Below are positions 28,393 to 39,025 of a stretch of 64,000 nt of DNA, one piece after another. Position 1 is the first letter of the stretch. The number at the start of each line of letters is the position of its first letter. Both the position numbers and the translations under genes were made by a program. The stretch comes from Colwellia sp. E2M01 (GTDB taxonomy: Bacteria; Pseudomonadota; Gammaproteobacteria; Enterobacterales; Alteromonadaceae), in assembly GCF_018860585.1 (NCBI RefSeq), contig NZ_JAHKPR010000075.1, positions 1 to 64,000 of the forward strand, given 5' to 3'. Below the pieces are notes generated by a model. It worked only from the letters and a program-made list of their open reading frames with translations. It was not told the origin of the DNA and did no database searches.

Positions 28393-30570
28393 TTAATCAG
28401 CAGTAGTTGACTCTTTATGCTCTGTAACACTTGCTTTAGTGTATTGCTTTAAATTTATTTGATGGGGCAAGTCTGGGCTAGGCATTGTTTTATTGCCGTG
28501 CTTTAAATAGTTATCCATCCAGCGCATTAACCGTAAGTTGTAGTCATATTTTGCTGCAGCACGTTTGTTGCCATGACCTTCATCAGGATAATAAACCAAG
28601 CGTACGGTTTTACCGTGGACTTTCATATAACGGTACATTTCTAATGATTGTGCGGGGTGTACGCGAGGATCTGCTTTACCGTGCATAATTAACAAGGGAG
28701 TTTTTGATTGTTTAGCCCAATAAATAGGACTGCGTTCTAAATACCATTGCCATTTTTCCCACGGATAAGAGCGGGCGTGTACTAAGTGCATCTCATTAGG
28801 AATGTCGGTAGTACCAAACTTTGATAATTGATTTGCTATACCAACAAACATAACGCTGGCGGCAAAATGTTTAGTTAATTTGGTTGCCCCCCAAGCGGCA
28901 GCGTAGCCACCATAAGAACCACCGGTAATACCTACTTTTTTCTCGTCGGCTAAACCTATATTGACGAGGTGATTTTTTAAATCGACTAAATCATCAAATT
29001 CTTTGCCTGCATAATCGTTTTGACCTAATTTGGAGTAGTTGACACCTTGGCCGGTGCTACCTCGATAGTTTGGATAAAAAACCAGGTAATCTTGTGCGGC
29101 AGCTAATTGTCCAGGGCTTGCGTAACCTGTAAGCCAACCATCTTTTACATGACTTTCAGGGCCACCATGCACCGACATAATTAATGGGTAACGTTGACCT
29201 TCTTTATAGTTGAGCGGGTAAACTAATACGCCGCCTACCTCTATACCATCGCGTGCTTGAATAGTGATACTTTCTTGTTTGGCTAATGGTAAGTCGGTTA
29301 ACCAAGCATTTGAATAGGTTAAACGGGCGTGTTGTGTACCGCGCAGTAAAAAAACTTCATTAGGGTGTTGTGCGGTATTGCCTCTAATTGCCACCGTTTT
29401 GTCAGAATCAGAAATACTTAAATTGCTGGCGATAAAGCTGCCAACGTCAATAACTGTGGTGTAATCGCTAGATCCAGGTTTGATGTTAGCAATAATAGAC
29501 TGGGTGCCAATATCGGCAATAAAGAGTAACTCATTGCGCGAATTTGCCCATTCAAAGTCACTAACGTGACCGTTAAAATTAGGTAACCAATTGGCAACAT
29601 TACCTGAATTGGCATTAGCAATATATAAGCGCCCTAAAGCCGGATCATGCTGGTCTTGCGCGCCGAGCAAGGCAACATATTTTCCGTCATAAGAAAATTC
29701 GGCAGCGCCTAACTTACCTTCGGTTACAAAGGTTGTTTTAATTTCTTGGCTAGCTATATCAACAATATGCCACTTTGACTTCATGTATTTGTCATCAATT
29801 AATGGCGTAGGCTGTGTTTTTACTAATAAGTCGCTACCGTTTGGTGAAAAGCGAACAGCAGAAACACTGCCTTTAATATCCCATGCTTGTGGGCTAAGGC
29901 TTTTATTGGAGGCTAATGCAGATTTATCAGACGGATTAATATTGATAACGTATAAAAACTGGTTACTTAACTCTTCTTCAAAAACTTCAGCTTTAAAGCC
30001 TAGCTCTTTTAGTTTTTTTACCGATTTGTCTTTGGCTTTTTTGGCTAGCAATGCAATTTTACTGTTATCGCGGTTTACTGTGTATTGGCTTATATTGGTG
30101 TCTTTGAGCGCGATAGCTTGTTGTGCTTGCCCACCATCAACTGCAATTTGATAAAGGGCGGTAAACTCATCATTTTTCATTTTCGCTAAAAAATAAATTA
30201 ATGAGCCATCAGCAGACCATTGAATGTTGTTTATATTTACCTTACCAGTAACAAATGCTCGCTCTTTACCGTGATTGTCAACTAAATAGAGTTCGCTCCA
30301 ATTTTTGCCATTTTTTTCAATATAAATTTCACGAGGCACAGAGCGGATAAAAGCCACAAACTCACCACTAGGGCTAACTTGCGCTTGCCTTATTGATTGC
30401 AGTGTTGCAAGCTTTTCGGCGGTAAATAATGTGGTCGATTGTTTAGTAGTATTTAGCTGTTCAGCTATAACGTTTGAACAACTAATAACACTGTAAATTA
30501 AACTCAATTTAGCGACTAAAGATAACTGAAAGTTGACGGTATTTTTGAGTGCAATTAACGCTTTGTACAT
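28393..30570 (-). CDS. S9-family prolyl oligopeptidase-like peptidase
   Basis: A 725-residue serine peptidase. The N-terminal hydrophobic stretch (about 15-35) followed by Ala-Glu-Gln fits an export signal. A beta-propeller region (about 50-440) shows repeated blades such as VSPSGEFVAFIRS, IQWSADGSLIYF and VRFSPNGSDLL. The alpha/beta-hydrolase domain (about 460-690) has the nucleophile S552 in GGSYGGYAA, Asp in HGKADPRVH and His in DEGHGN. It is related to dipeptidyl or acylaminoacyl peptidases of family S9C and probably degrades periplasmic peptides. Next to an M17 aminopeptidase on the same strand, which fits peptide catabolism. Confidence 0.9.
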   Translation of the reverse strand: MYKALIALKNTVNFQLSLVAKLSLIYSVISCSNVIAEQLNTTKQSTTLFTAEKLATLQSIRQAQVSPSGEFVAFIRSVPREIYIEKNGKNWSELYLVDNHGKERAFVTGKVNINNIQWSADGSLIYFLAKMKNDEFTALYQIAVDGGQAQQAIALKDTNISQYTVNRDNSKIALLAKKAKDKSVKKLKELGFKAEVFEEELSNQFLYVININPSDKSALASNKSLSPQAWDIKGSVSAVRFSPNGSDLLVKTQPTPLIDDKYMKSKWHIVDIASQEIKTTFVTEGKLGAAEFSYDGKYVALLGAQDQHDPALGRLYIANANSGNVANWLPNFNGHVSDFEWANSRNELLFIADIGTQSIIANIKPGSSDYTTVIDVGSFIASNLSISDSDKTVAIRGNTAQHPNEVFLLRGTQHARLTYSNAWLTDLPLAKQESITIQARDGIEVGGVLVYPLNYKEGQRYPLIMSVHGGPESHVKDGWLTGYASPGQLAAAQDYLVFYPNYRGSTGQGVNYSKLGQNDYAGKEFDDLVDLKNHLVNIGLADEKKVGITGGSYGGYAAAWGATKLTKHFAASVMFVGIANQLSKFGTTDIPNEMHLVHARSYPWEKWQWYLERSPIYWAKQSKTPLLIMHGKADPRVHPAQSLEMYRYMKVHGKTVRLVYYPDEGHGNKRAAAKYDYNLRLMRWMDNYLKHGNKTMPSPDLPHQINLKQYTKASVTEHKESTTAD

Positions 30571-30630
30571 TGTTAGTCCTTTGCTTTCGTGTTGAATGCT
30601 TTAATTTTTTGTCGCTTATGTGTATGAATT

Positions 30631-32028
30631 TTAGTTAAAACGCGCTTGTAAATAATCAAAAACAGCACGAATACCAAATGCTTCACCACCTAATGGACGG
30701 CCTGATAAATGGCGAATATTAAATGCCATAACATCAAAATGTACCCAGTCAGTTTTTTCAACAAAACGCTGTAAATATAATGCTGCGGTAATAGCGCCAC
30801 CAAAAGGTTGCGCCGCGCAGTTAGTCATATCTGCAATTGAGCTACTAAATAAATTATCGTAAGGACTATACAGCGGCATCCGCCAAACAGGATCGCTAAT
30901 TTTATTACCCGCTAGGGTAATGCCGGCTGCTACGTCGTCATTATTAGCGAAAAAACCTGGTAATTCGGTACCTAACGCAACGCGCATTGCGCCTGTTAAG
31001 GTAGCAAAATCAATAATTAATTCAGGCTCGTCGTTTTCAGCTTCAGCTAAGGCATCACACAAGACTAAACGACCTTCAGCATCTGTGTTATGTATCTCAA
31101 CGGTAAGCCCTTTACGGGTAGTAATTACGTCACCAGGGCGAAAGGCATTATTCGACACGGCATTTTCTACTGCAGGAATTAATACACGTAAGTTAATAGG
31201 TAAATTATGCGCCATAATCAGTTGTGCTAAACCTAATACGTGCGCCGAGCCGCCCATGTCTTTTTTCATGGTACGCATACCAGCAGATGGTTTTATATCT
31301 AAACCGCCACTGTCAAAGCAAACACCTTTACCTACTAAGGTTATTTTTGGGTTGTTACTATCGCCCCAACGCAAATCGATTAGGCGCGGTGTATGTACGC
31401 TGGCTCTACCAACGGCGTGAATGGTTGGGTAATTTTGTGTTAATAATTCATCACCAATAATATGGATTACTTTAGCGTTATATTGTGTCGCTAAATCATC
31501 GGTTGCTTGGGCTAAGTGCTCTGGCATCATGTCTGCTGCTGGAGTGTTAATTAAATCACGGGTAAGGGCAGTTGCTTGTGCAAAACGAATAGCCTTGGTC
31601 ACTATATCGGTACTATTATTTACCTTGCCTAATGCTAATGATGCCAGCTTTTTATCACTTTTATTACTAACGTATCTATCATAGTTGTAAGCGCCAACTA
31701 ACCAGCCAAAAGTTATTGCTTCTATATTCTCAGGTGAAGATTGTAATAAATATTGACCTTCGGGTAATTGTTTAATGAGATCGCCGCAGGCAAAAAAATC
31801 ACTAGCATTATTTACTACAAAGAGTACTTGGCTAAGTTCACCCTGATTGTTCGGTAGCAAGGCTAAACCTTTGCCGCTATATTGGGTGTTTGCTAACCAG
31901 GCTTGGTTTTGTGGATCTTGATTTTCAAGCCAAGTGGTATAAACAGTTTCGTTTATAATGGTTAATGGCGTGCCTGTACTTTGCGTATTTATTAAAGAAG
32001 TTAGATCAGAAGTGAATAAGTTACTCAT
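30631..32028 (-). CDS. M17-family leucyl aminopeptidase
   Basis: A 465-residue cytosolic metallo-aminopeptidase. The C-terminal catalytic domain carries GKGVCFDSGGLDIKPSAGM (with the metal-binding Lys and Asp), NTDAEGRLVLCDAL (family signature) and DFATLTGAMRVALG. Two metal ions are expected. The N-terminal domain is less conserved than in PepA, so the protein belongs to the shorter M17 subgroup rather than to the DNA-binding PepA proper. It lies 60 bases upstream of the S9 peptidase in the same direction and probably forms an operon with it. Confidence 0.92.
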   Translation of the reverse strand: MSNLFTSDLTSLINTQSTGTPLTIINETVYTTWLENQDPQNQAWLANTQYSGKGLALLPNNQGELSQVLFVVNNASDFFACGDLIKQLPEGQYLLQSSPENIEAITFGWLVGAYNYDRYVSNKSDKKLASLALGKVNNSTDIVTKAIRFAQATALTRDLINTPAADMMPEHLAQATDDLATQYNAKVIHIIGDELLTQNYPTIHAVGRASVHTPRLIDLRWGDSNNPKITLVGKGVCFDSGGLDIKPSAGMRTMKKDMGGSAHVLGLAQLIMAHNLPINLRVLIPAVENAVSNNAFRPGDVITTRKGLTVEIHNTDAEGRLVLCDALAEAENDEPELIIDFATLTGAMRVALGTELPGFFANNDDVAAGITLAGNKISDPVWRMPLYSPYDNLFSSSIADMTNCAAQPFGGAITAALYLQRFVEKTDWVHFDVMAFNIRHLSGRPLGGEAFGIRAVFDYLQARFN

Positions 32029-32237
32029 GTGTATCCTTTAGCGAAAGATTCTCTTGATAATGATTTTCTTGGTATTTGTATTGTCCGTATTAGTTTGATT
32101 GTAACGCAAGACGCGCAGAGAGAAAGCTCTTTATTTGTGGATTTATTTGAAAGGGGCTAGGTGTAATAATGATTAACAAAAGCTATAGTAATCATATTTT
32201 CAATTGTGTAATACCAATGCAGCTTAGTTATTACTTA

Positions 32238-32954
32238 CTATAAAAGAACATCCCGTAACGTAGTTTTCCCATCTTTATTAGCTTTACTCATTTGTGCCAT
32301 AAATAATTCTGCGGTAGCAATGGCATCAGACAGTGCGTCATGTGCATGGTGTTCAGGTAACTCAAATTTATGGCGTAAGTTGCTCAGGCGTAATTCGGAA
32401 GGATCATAAGCAACATCACGTTTATCTAAACGGCGTTTTTCTATTGCTAAGGTATCAATAATAGGAAACACTGGTGCCATGCCATACAATTCATAACAAG
32501 CTTGTGTTAAAAATTGCCTTTCAATACGGGCAAAATGCACTAACATTACTTTACCTGCTAATGCTTTCAACAGCGCTTCAACTACCTCTTTTAAAGATTT
32601 ACCTTGCTCTTTTTGGCTGTCGGTAATGTGATGAATAATGACGTTACTTTCTTCTAACTGCGCTTTCGTTTTAATAATTTGATGATAGCAAGTATTGAGT
32701 GCGATTTGCTGTTGTTTTAAGTTTACAAACCCCACGCTAAGTAACTTGTCGCGAGTAGCATCTAAACCAGTGGTTTCAAAATCTACTGCTAATATCTCAA
32801 TATCATCAATGGGCGTGTTTATACTGATAACAGGTACGGCTAAAAAATTACGTAAAGCTCCTGCGGGTGCCTTTTTAAAAAGACGTTTACGTTGGGCTTC
32901 ATAACCCAATAACCATGAAAATAAAGAGGAATTTCCGATCGTAGCATTAATCAT
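32238..32954 (-). CDS. DnaQ-like DEDDh 3'-5' exonuclease
   Basis: A 238-residue exonuclease of the DNA polymerase III epsilon superfamily. The motifs are AVDFETTGLD (Exo I, D and E), HHITDSQ and HFARIERQF (Exo II), and HHAHDALSDAIATAELF (Exo III, DEDDh His and Asp). It is longer at the N-terminus than the bare domain, with about 55 extra residues. Its start overlaps the stop of the DUF294 gene by 4 bases, so the two are translationally coupled. This exonuclease plus DUF294/CBS pairing is widespread in marine gammaproteobacteria. The role of the pair is not established; nucleotide or RNA processing is inferred. Confidence 0.88.
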   Translation of the reverse strand: MINATIGNSSLFSWLLGYEAQRKRLFKKAPAGALRNFLAVPVISINTPIDDIEILAVDFETTGLDATRDKLLSVGFVNLKQQQIALNTCYHQIIKTKAQLEESNVIIHHITDSQKEQGKSLKEVVEALLKALAGKVMLVHFARIERQFLTQACYELYGMAPVFPIIDTLAIEKRRLDKRDVAYDPSELRLSNLRHKFELPEHHAHDALSDAIATAELFMAQMSKANKDGKTTLRDVLL

Positions 32955-34879
32955 TGGTAGCTCGACTGCCTAGCGTCTTGTAAGCTTTTAATTACTTTAA
33001 ATGCATCTTTAAGATGTTCCCGTTCTAATTTAGAAATGTCTTTAGGTGATAAATAATTGTCGGCACTTTCCCCGCGCATTAAACATTTTGCTTGATGCTC
33101 TACTCGTAACATACCAAGAAATTCGTACGCATCAATTAAGTTTTCTGCTGAAGCTTTAGTGAGTGATGGTGTGCCTGCTGCTTGTTGAATACGTTCAATA
33201 GTATTTACTGCGCTAATACCTTCGGCAAGCGCGTAAATACGGGCTAAGTCAACAACGGGGGCAATGCCATTGTGTTTTAAATCAAGGGTAGCTTTATGTT
33301 TACCATTGGGCTTTAAAACAAAATCACGAAAAAAACCTAGAGGAGGACGCAAACTTAATGCATTTTTAGATAAGTGAGCAATAAACAAAGTGTTTTGCTT
33401 GGTTTGTTTTAATAGTTTTTTTCTTACGTTGCGAAGTATTGATGCATCACCGTAAATGGTCTCTAAATCAAAGAAAACACTACTATTTAATAACGCTTGT
33501 GGGCTTGGCGTACCGACCCAGTCACTAAAGTATTTATGCCAAACTCTTTGTGGCTGTCGCCATTTTGGATTAGTTGCCATAATATCGCCAGGGCAATATA
33601 TAAAACCACACTCAGCTAAACCATCACAGACAAAATCGGCTAGGCTTTCAAACCACGCATCGTCATACGGTTTCATGGTGTCTGAAATAATAATTGCGTT
33701 GTCTTGATCTGAATGTGCTAATTGCTCTTGTCGAGCTTGCGAGCCGGCAGCTAACCATGCATAAGGTACAGGGGCTGGTCCATATTTATATTCTGCTAAT
33801 TCTATTAAACGTTTGGTAAACGCCATGGTGATTGCACTAACACTTTTACCAACATGATCTGCACTGCTACCTAATTTAGCTAAGCGTATTTGTAATTTAG
33901 GTAATAAGTGACTTATTTCAGCTAATTGTTGAACAGTTTGCGCTTTATGAATAATGCTAGATAAATTAATCGCATTATGGCCTTCATTATTAATGAGGTC
34001 GGTAACAGTGACCATGCCAACAAGGTTGCCATATTTGGTGACAGGAAGATGATGAATATGCTTTGCGGTCATCATCATTAGTGCGTCGTAAGCATTATTT
34101 TTAATGTCAATACTGCACATATCTGTTGTCATTATACTGCTAATTTTTTCGCTAGTAGCTAACCCTGTAGCGACACAGCGACGACGAATATCTTTGTCGG
34201 TAACAATACCAACAGAGGTGCCTTTTTCCGTTACCACTAAACAAGAATAACCTTGTTCATTCATTTGTATAGCAGCTTGTTGAATTGTTTTTTCAATGTC
34301 AATAGAAGCGACTGGGCTTTGATAAAAGCTACCTACCGATGAGTTCATTAAGGTTGAAGATAAAATTGCCTCTTCATTTACTTGTGTCATTTTGCGTTTT
34401 AGACGCTGGGCGGAATTTTGGCTGAAGTAATCACTAATGCTCGGAAATCGTTCACCTATTTCCTGTATAACGCTAGTTTGAACACTGTAAATTAAACAGT
34501 CTTCATCGGTATGCACTTGCAGCTGATTGTCAATGGCGGTTTGATTTGTACTCAATAAGGTATGAGTGAACACATTTTCATTCGCGGTGTTACTTTCTGT
34601 GGTACTGACATTAGCATGAAAAAAAGCATCGCATAAATCTCCTTCGCCTAATTTATTGACTAATTCACCATCAGCAGAGAGGCAACTCATCGCACCTTTT
34701 CTGATGATGTAAAGTCTGGCTTCTTTGATACTTTTTGGTGGAAAGGGCTCAGATTTTCTAACGTAATTAATTGATAATTCACGAACAAGTTGCGAAAGTA
34801 CTTGTTTAGGTAAGCTGTCAAAGGGCGGAATACTGTGAATAAAACTGCTTATCTCTGAAAGTTCAGGATCCATACTCAT
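32951..34879 (-). CDS. cNMP-binding / CBS / DUF294 nucleotidyltransferase-like protein
   Basis: A 642-residue regulatory protein. Order: a cyclic-nucleotide-binding-like domain (about 15-150, with LYIIRKGAMSCLSADGELV), a CBS pair (about 185-305, with YSCLVVTEKGTSVGIVTDKD and HHLPVTKYGNLVGMVTVTDL), a DUF294 nucleotidyltransferase-like domain (about 365-490, with AAGSQARQEQLAHSDQDNA) and a DUF294 C-terminal helical domain (about 510-635). GSQAR and SDQD match the GlnD-like transferase core. It is predicted to sense nucleotides and perhaps modify a partner. It is coupled by a 4-base overlap to the DnaQ-like exonuclease. Confidence 0.9.
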   Translation of the reverse strand: MSMDPELSEISSFIHSIPPFDSLPKQVLSQLVRELSINYVRKSEPFPPKSIKEARLYIIRKGAMSCLSADGELVNKLGEGDLCDAFFHANVSTTESNTANENVFTHTLLSTNQTAIDNQLQVHTDEDCLIYSVQTSVIQEIGERFPSISDYFSQNSAQRLKRKMTQVNEEAILSSTLMNSSVGSFYQSPVASIDIEKTIQQAAIQMNEQGYSCLVVTEKGTSVGIVTDKDIRRRCVATGLATSEKISSIMTTDMCSIDIKNNAYDALMMMTAKHIHHLPVTKYGNLVGMVTVTDLINNEGHNAINLSSIIHKAQTVQQLAEISHLLPKLQIRLAKLGSSADHVGKSVSAITMAFTKRLIELAEYKYGPAPVPYAWLAAGSQARQEQLAHSDQDNAIIISDTMKPYDDAWFESLADFVCDGLAECGFIYCPGDIMATNPKWRQPQRVWHKYFSDWVGTPSPQALLNSSVFFDLETIYGDASILRNVRKKLLKQTKQNTLFIAHLSKNALSLRPPLGFFRDFVLKPNGKHKATLDLKHNGIAPVVDLARIYALAEGISAVNTIERIQQAAGTPSLTKASAENLIDAYEFLGMLRVEHQAKCLMRGESADNYLSPKDISKLEREHLKDAFKVIKSLQDARQSSYQ

Positions 34880-34986
34880 GCTTCAGCCTTATAATATAAG
34901 TGAATAATATCGCGTGATATGGCTAATCTAGAGTCTTGGTGATGTTTAGACAAGTGTTAATCAGTAAAATTAGACTAAAGTGTGAG

Positions 34987-35015
34987 TTGTCAGGACGAAT
35001 GATTCGTCCTGACAA
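34987..35015. repeat. Strong inverted repeat after the second chemoreceptor gene
   Basis: A 14-bp perfect inverted repeat (TTGTCAGGACGAAT and ATTCGTCCTGACAA) around one central base, 17 bases beyond the receptor stop. No T run follows in either direction, so termination is possible but unproven. Confidence 0.5.
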
Positions 35016-35032
35016 TAATCGACATTCATCAA

Positions 35033-37114
35033 TTAATTTTCGTCTATTTTAAATTCACTAATGTAAACATTTAAGCGACCGCCGGTTTCTTTTAAACCTT
35101 CAGCGGAAGAAGCTGTGTCATTTGTTTTTGAGGTGATTTTGTCGGCATCTTCTTTGATCGCATGTATGCGTTCATTGATTTCATTGGACACATTCGTTTG
35201 TTGTTCAGCTGCCGTTGCGATTTGTTCAGCCATTTGCATAATGTTGTCTAGCTCAGTTTTCATTATATTTACCGCTTCAGCACCTTCAATCACAATATCC
35301 ACAGCTTTAGCACCTTCAGATTGTAAATTATCCATATTGGTAGTAGCGGCATCTGCACCTTTTTGAAGTGCTTCTATTTGATAACGAATTTGTTCTGTCG
35401 ATTCTTGAGTTCGACCTGCTAAGCTTCTCACTTCATCTGCGACAACCGCAAAGCCTCTACCCATATCACCAGCTCTTGCGGCTTCAATAGCAGCATTTAA
35501 AGCTAATAAGTTAGTTTGCTCGGCAATACCCTGTATTACATTTAACACATTGCCAATAAGGCTAGTTTCCTGATTTAATGAATTAACGACTTGACTTGTG
35601 TTGCCTAACTCTAACGTTAACTTTTCCATCATTTGCTGACTTAATGCCGCATTATCTGAACTTTTCACTGCAATATTGTAAGCATTTTGAACTGCATTAG
35701 AGGTTTGTAATGCCATGTTAGACACTTCTTCTATCGTTGCGGTCATTTCATTGATGGCAACAGAAATACTATCTGTTGCTTGAAGTTGTCTATCAGAAAG
35801 CTCTAACGATTCATTCATCGCATTGGAAACATCACTGGTTGTTTTGTTAATAACAATAGCTTCATTTTTGACATAGCCAAGGGTTGCATTAAAGCTTTCG
35901 AGTAAGCTATTAAACGCCGCACTTAATTCGGACAATTCATCTTTACCGTCAGCATCGAGTTTGATTGACATGTCTTTGTTTGTGGTTAACAGCTTAAAAG
36001 AGCCAACCATTGCTTTTAATTGGTTAGTAATACTGTGACCAATAAAATATGAAATAATTGCAATGATTACTAGTGCTAGAATCATTAAAATTAACGTTTC
36101 TATTACGCGTTGGTTAGCGTCATCTATTAGCGCTTCTTTTGTATCAATAAGCTGATTTAATGCAACATCCATGGTCTGCTGATAAAGGTCGAAAATTTCA
36201 GCCGTGGTGCGATCCCAGTCTATGCTTGCATCAACTTTTAATGGTTTATTGAGTTGCTCGTATATACCTGTGCGTGCTTGTAAAGCAATTTGGTCAGCCA
36301 TTAGAAAGTATTTGTTAGCTCTCATTTCATTATATGCTTTGGCTGTTGCTTCATCGGCAAAGCTTAAAAAGGTATCCAAGTAATTTTGGTTTTTAGTAAA
36401 GCTACTATAAATTTGAGTGTGAGTGTAAACATCTCTAGCATTGTAAATGGCTAAATAGACAAAACTATTATGAAAAGAATATTCTGTATTGGCGGCAACT
36501 AAATTGTAATAAGCACTGGATAATTTACCTAATTGCGGATTTTGCATTGAGATCACAACAATCTCATTAAGCGAAAGCACTAAGCGTTTAATTAATACTT
36601 CCATTTCCCACATGGTATGTAGATCACGACCAAATTCTGAGGTGTAATTTTTAGATAGATGAGATTTTTCATCAGCTGCATTACGAACATATTGAAATTT
36701 ATCAATTAAATTGCGAATAATATTTATATGTTGGTTAAGTATTTGAAATTGTTCAAGGGTTTCTTTGTTTTCATTAATGAAATTCAAATATTTATTTTGA
36801 CTCAACAACGCATTAGCTCGCGCTTTTTTCATCTCGTCTAAGTATTTATTGGCATCCATGGGCTTGCCAGCAATGTTTTTTTCTGGCGTTGCATCAATAT
36901 ATAAACGTGAATAAAAGGCTTCTTTTATAACGTCTGCAGCCAACGGAGCGGTTACTTGAGAGTAATCTAATACAACGTCTAACTTGTTGATATTATCTTG
37001 TTCAGTAAATGCATTGTTCAGTCTTTCTATTGACAACAAAAATGTAAAAATTAGCGGAATTAAAACTAAAATTATAATACGTGTTTGAATCTTAATTTTA
37101 TTTAAAAATAACAT
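35033..37114 (-). CDS. Methyl-accepting chemotaxis protein with long helical sensor
   Basis: A 693-residue chemoreceptor. A first membrane helix (about 12-27, [16 protein letters not shown]) and a second (about 338-360, [19 protein letters not shown]) bracket a roughly 310-residue all-helical periplasmic region, which resembles the nitrate/nitrite-sensing NIT type in size and helicity only. HAMP follows (about 362-415). The signalling domain has [20 protein letters not shown] and [20 protein letters not shown]. No CheR-docking tail is seen. The ligand is unknown. Transcribed alone. Confidence 0.9.
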   Translation of the reverse strand: MLFLNKIKIQTRIIILVLIPLIFTFLLSIERLNNAFTEQDNINKLDVVLDYSQVTAPLAADVIKEAFYSRLYIDATPEKNIAGKPMDANKYLDEMKKARANALLSQNKYLNFINENKETLEQFQILNQHINIIRNLIDKFQYVRNAADEKSHLSKNYTSEFGRDLHTMWEMEVLIKRLVLSLNEIVVISMQNPQLGKLSSAYYNLVAANTEYSFHNSFVYLAIYNARDVYTHTQIYSSFTKNQNYLDTFLSFADEATAKAYNEMRANKYFLMADQIALQARTGIYEQLNKPLKVDASIDWDRTTAEIFDLYQQTMDVALNQLIDTKEALIDDANQRVIETLILMILALVIIAIISYFIGHSITNQLKAMVGSFKLLTTNKDMSIKLDADGKDELSELSAAFNSLLESFNATLGYVKNEAIVINKTTSDVSNAMNESLELSDRQLQATDSISVAINEMTATIEEVSNMALQTSNAVQNAYNIAVKSSDNAALSQQMMEKLTLELGNTSQVVNSLNQETSLIGNVLNVIQGIAEQTNLLALNAAIEAARAGDMGRGFAVVADEVRSLAGRTQESTEQIRYQIEALQKGADAATTNMDNLQSEGAKAVDIVIEGAEAVNIMKTELDNIMQMAEQIATAAEQQTNVSNEINERIHAIKEDADKITSKTNDTASSAEGLKETGGRLNVYISEFKIDEN

Positions 37115-37409
37115 GACAAGTATAACCTCATAAAAAATATAGATATTCTTTTAAATATTCTTGCAACAAGCTATTTAACTGTTAACAAAACTACAATTAC
37201 TGTATTGAAAATAATATATTGAGTCAATTAATTATCAAAGAGATCGTACTGATAAATAGTTTGGGGGAGCCTTGTTTCTGTGTTAATAAGTTTTAAATAA
37301 TAACCATTATTATTTTTGTTGGAGGAATTTATTCGCTTAGTAAGAACCTATAAGTAAACATAATTCAGGCTAAATTAGCAAGCTACTTCCTTGTAGTTAC
37401 TATTGAGTC

Positions 37410-38060
37410 TTAATTTTGCTCTGCGAGCAATTGGCTAAGTACTTGTTTATAAGCCTCAACCGATTGTGCGCCTGTTAATGCGCTTGTACGATTAAAAACC
37501 ACTGTAGGTACGCTTGAAACGCCCATGCTATGCCATTGTGTTTCGATAGCTCTGATTTTTTCACTGTTACTCGTATCAGCTAACGCTTGCTCTGCTTTAG
37601 CTCTGTCGATACCTATTGCATCGCTTTCTGCTAATAAAACATCACGTAGTGAAATATCTTTACCTTCGGTAAAAAAAGCAGTGAATAAACGGAGTTTGAG
37701 TTCGGTTTGCTTACCTAAATTTTCGGCTAAATCTAACAATATATGGGCATCGAGCGTATTAACCATCTTGGTTTCATCAGAGTAATTAAATATGAAATTA
37801 TGCTCTGCGCCTAGTTTACTAATGTTTTCGCGGGCGCTATCGCTATCTGCACGCGAAGCCCCGTATTTTCTGGCGACGTGTTCGCGTAGTGGCTCACCTT
37901 CTGCGGGCATATCAGGGTTAAGCTCGAAAGGTTGCCATTCAATGTCAATTTTATCGTTAAGCTGTAATTCATCAATGGCAACTTTAAGTCGGTTGTAACC
38001 GATAATACACCACGGACAAACGATATCTGAAATGATGTCTAATTTGATTTTTTTAGTCAT
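37410..38060 (-). CDS. DsbA-family oxidoreductase (FrnE-like)
   Basis: A 216-residue thioredoxin-fold protein with an inserted helical domain. The active-site motif CPWC is in DIVCPWCIIGYNRL near residue 15, and the cis-Pro loop is VSSVPTVVFN. No signal peptide is present, so it is cytoplasmic like FrnE proteins, which isomerise or reduce disulphides under oxidative or metal stress. It follows the AhpD-like gene on the same strand by 182 bases and may share its promoter, controlled by the divergent TetR regulator. Confidence 0.88.
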   Translation of the reverse strand: MTKKIKLDIISDIVCPWCIIGYNRLKVAIDELQLNDKIDIEWQPFELNPDMPAEGEPLREHVARKYGASRADSDSARENISKLGAEHNFIFNYSDETKMVNTLDAHILLDLAENLGKQTELKLRLFTAFFTEGKDISLRDVLLAESDAIGIDRAKAEQALADTSNSEKIRAIETQWHSMGVSSVPTVVFNRTSALTGAQSVEAYKQVLSQLLAEQN

Positions 38061-38242
38061 GACAACTCCATTTATAATTAATGAAACGGGAATAATCTTT
38101 ATAGCGACAATTTTCTTTAGTTGCTGCTAATGAGAGGTTAAATCAAAACTACTCTGTAGCTAATAGCCCCCTATTAACCACAGAAGTAGCCTGATTTACC
38201 CCTTTGCACAACAGCGCACAAAGCCTCAGTAACCTAATTAAG

Positions 38243-38794
38243 TTACTTCTTAGTCCACGCAAAAGACTCAAACATTGGATCTACAGGGGTGTTAGCTACA
38301 TGGTTTACATAGTTGCTAATTACTTTTTGTGATAAACCTAAGATAATTTCTAACACTTGCTGTTGACTGTAACCGGCAGTGAAAAAGTCTTTAAGATCTT
38401 GCTGCGAAACATTACCACGATTTCGAACCATGCTTAATGTAAAGTCTCTCAATGCTTGTAATTTAGCCGTTGGCAAAGCCGTTTCATTGCGTAACGCTTC
38501 TGTTATAGCAGGGTCAACCTTCATTGAATGAGCAATTCCAGTATGCGCGGGTACACAATAATGACATTCATGCTCAACATTAATGGTTTGCCAAACAACG
38601 GTTAACTCTTCGGCATCAAGCGATGTTTCTGTAAAAAACTGATGTAATTGTGTGTAGGCAGTTAATGTTTGTGGTGACTCGGCCATAACTGCGAATAAGC
38701 CAGGTACTGCGCCCATTTGCTTTTCTGCGCCGATTAAAATGTCTTTACTTTTGGTTGGTGCTGTTTCGGCTGTGTGTAGTGTAAATATAGTCAT
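38243..38794 (-). CDS. AhpD-like carboxymuconolactone decarboxylase family protein
   Basis: A 183-residue helical protein of the CMD/AhpD family. The redox motif is in HECHYCVPAHTGIAH, a CxxC plus the downstream His that in AhpD forms a proton relay. These proteins are often thiol peroxidase partners. It is divergent from a TetR regulator with operators in between, and followed by a DsbA-like protein, so a TetR-controlled thiol-redox or electrophile-stress unit is inferred. The substrate is unknown. Confidence 0.85.
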   Translation of the reverse strand: MTIFTLHTAETAPTKSKDILIGAEKQMGAVPGLFAVMAESPQTLTAYTQLHQFFTETSLDAEELTVVWQTINVEHECHYCVPAHTGIAHSMKVDPAITEALRNETALPTAKLQALRDFTLSMVRNRGNVSQQDLKDFFTAGYSQQQVLEIILGLSQKVISNYVNHVANTPVDPMFESFAWTKK

Positions 38795-38862
38795 TGTTAT
38801 ATTCCTATTGGGTTAGTTTTATTTCGTTAAGTTAATTCTATATGAGTTACTATAGAAGATAA

Positions 38863-38876
38863 TGAACGATCGTTCA
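38863..38876. promoter_or_regulatory. TetR-type operator 1
   Basis: TGAACGATCGTTCA, a perfect 14-bp palindrome in the AhpD-like gene's promoter side. It fits TGAAC-N4-GTTCA, shared with two nearby sites. Confidence 0.75.
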
Positions 38877-38886
38877 ATAAAATTAG

Positions 38887-38900
38887 TGAACATTCGTTCA
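38887..38900. promoter_or_regulatory. TetR-type operator 2
   Basis: TGAACATTCGTTCA fits TGAAC-N4-GTTCA, with its start 24 bases from that of operator 1. The arms are perfect and only the N4 differs. Confidence 0.75.
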
Positions 38901-38987
38901 AATATTTATTTTGAATAATAATTGAGTTAGTTTAAAGGGAGGTTTGCGTCTAATGAGTTTTGCTAATAAAATATATTTCTTTATAGT

Positions 38988-39001
38988 TGAACTAGCGTTC
39001 A
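38988..39001. promoter_or_regulatory. TetR-type operator 3
   Basis: TGAACTAGCGTTCA fits TGAAC-N4-GTTCA and lies 24 bases before the regulator's ATG. This position predicts autoregulation. Confidence 0.75.
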
Positions 39002-39025
39002 CTTAAATATTCTCAGGTGTTTTTT

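Noticed and set aside
28485-28688. 67-residue plus-strand frame with several Cys
   Set aside because: It lies inside the S9 peptidase gene on the other strand, with no ribosome site.
34987-35015. CAGGAC in this hairpin as another CsrA-type site
   Set aside because: The CAGGAC lies in the stem, not in a loop, so it is not presented.
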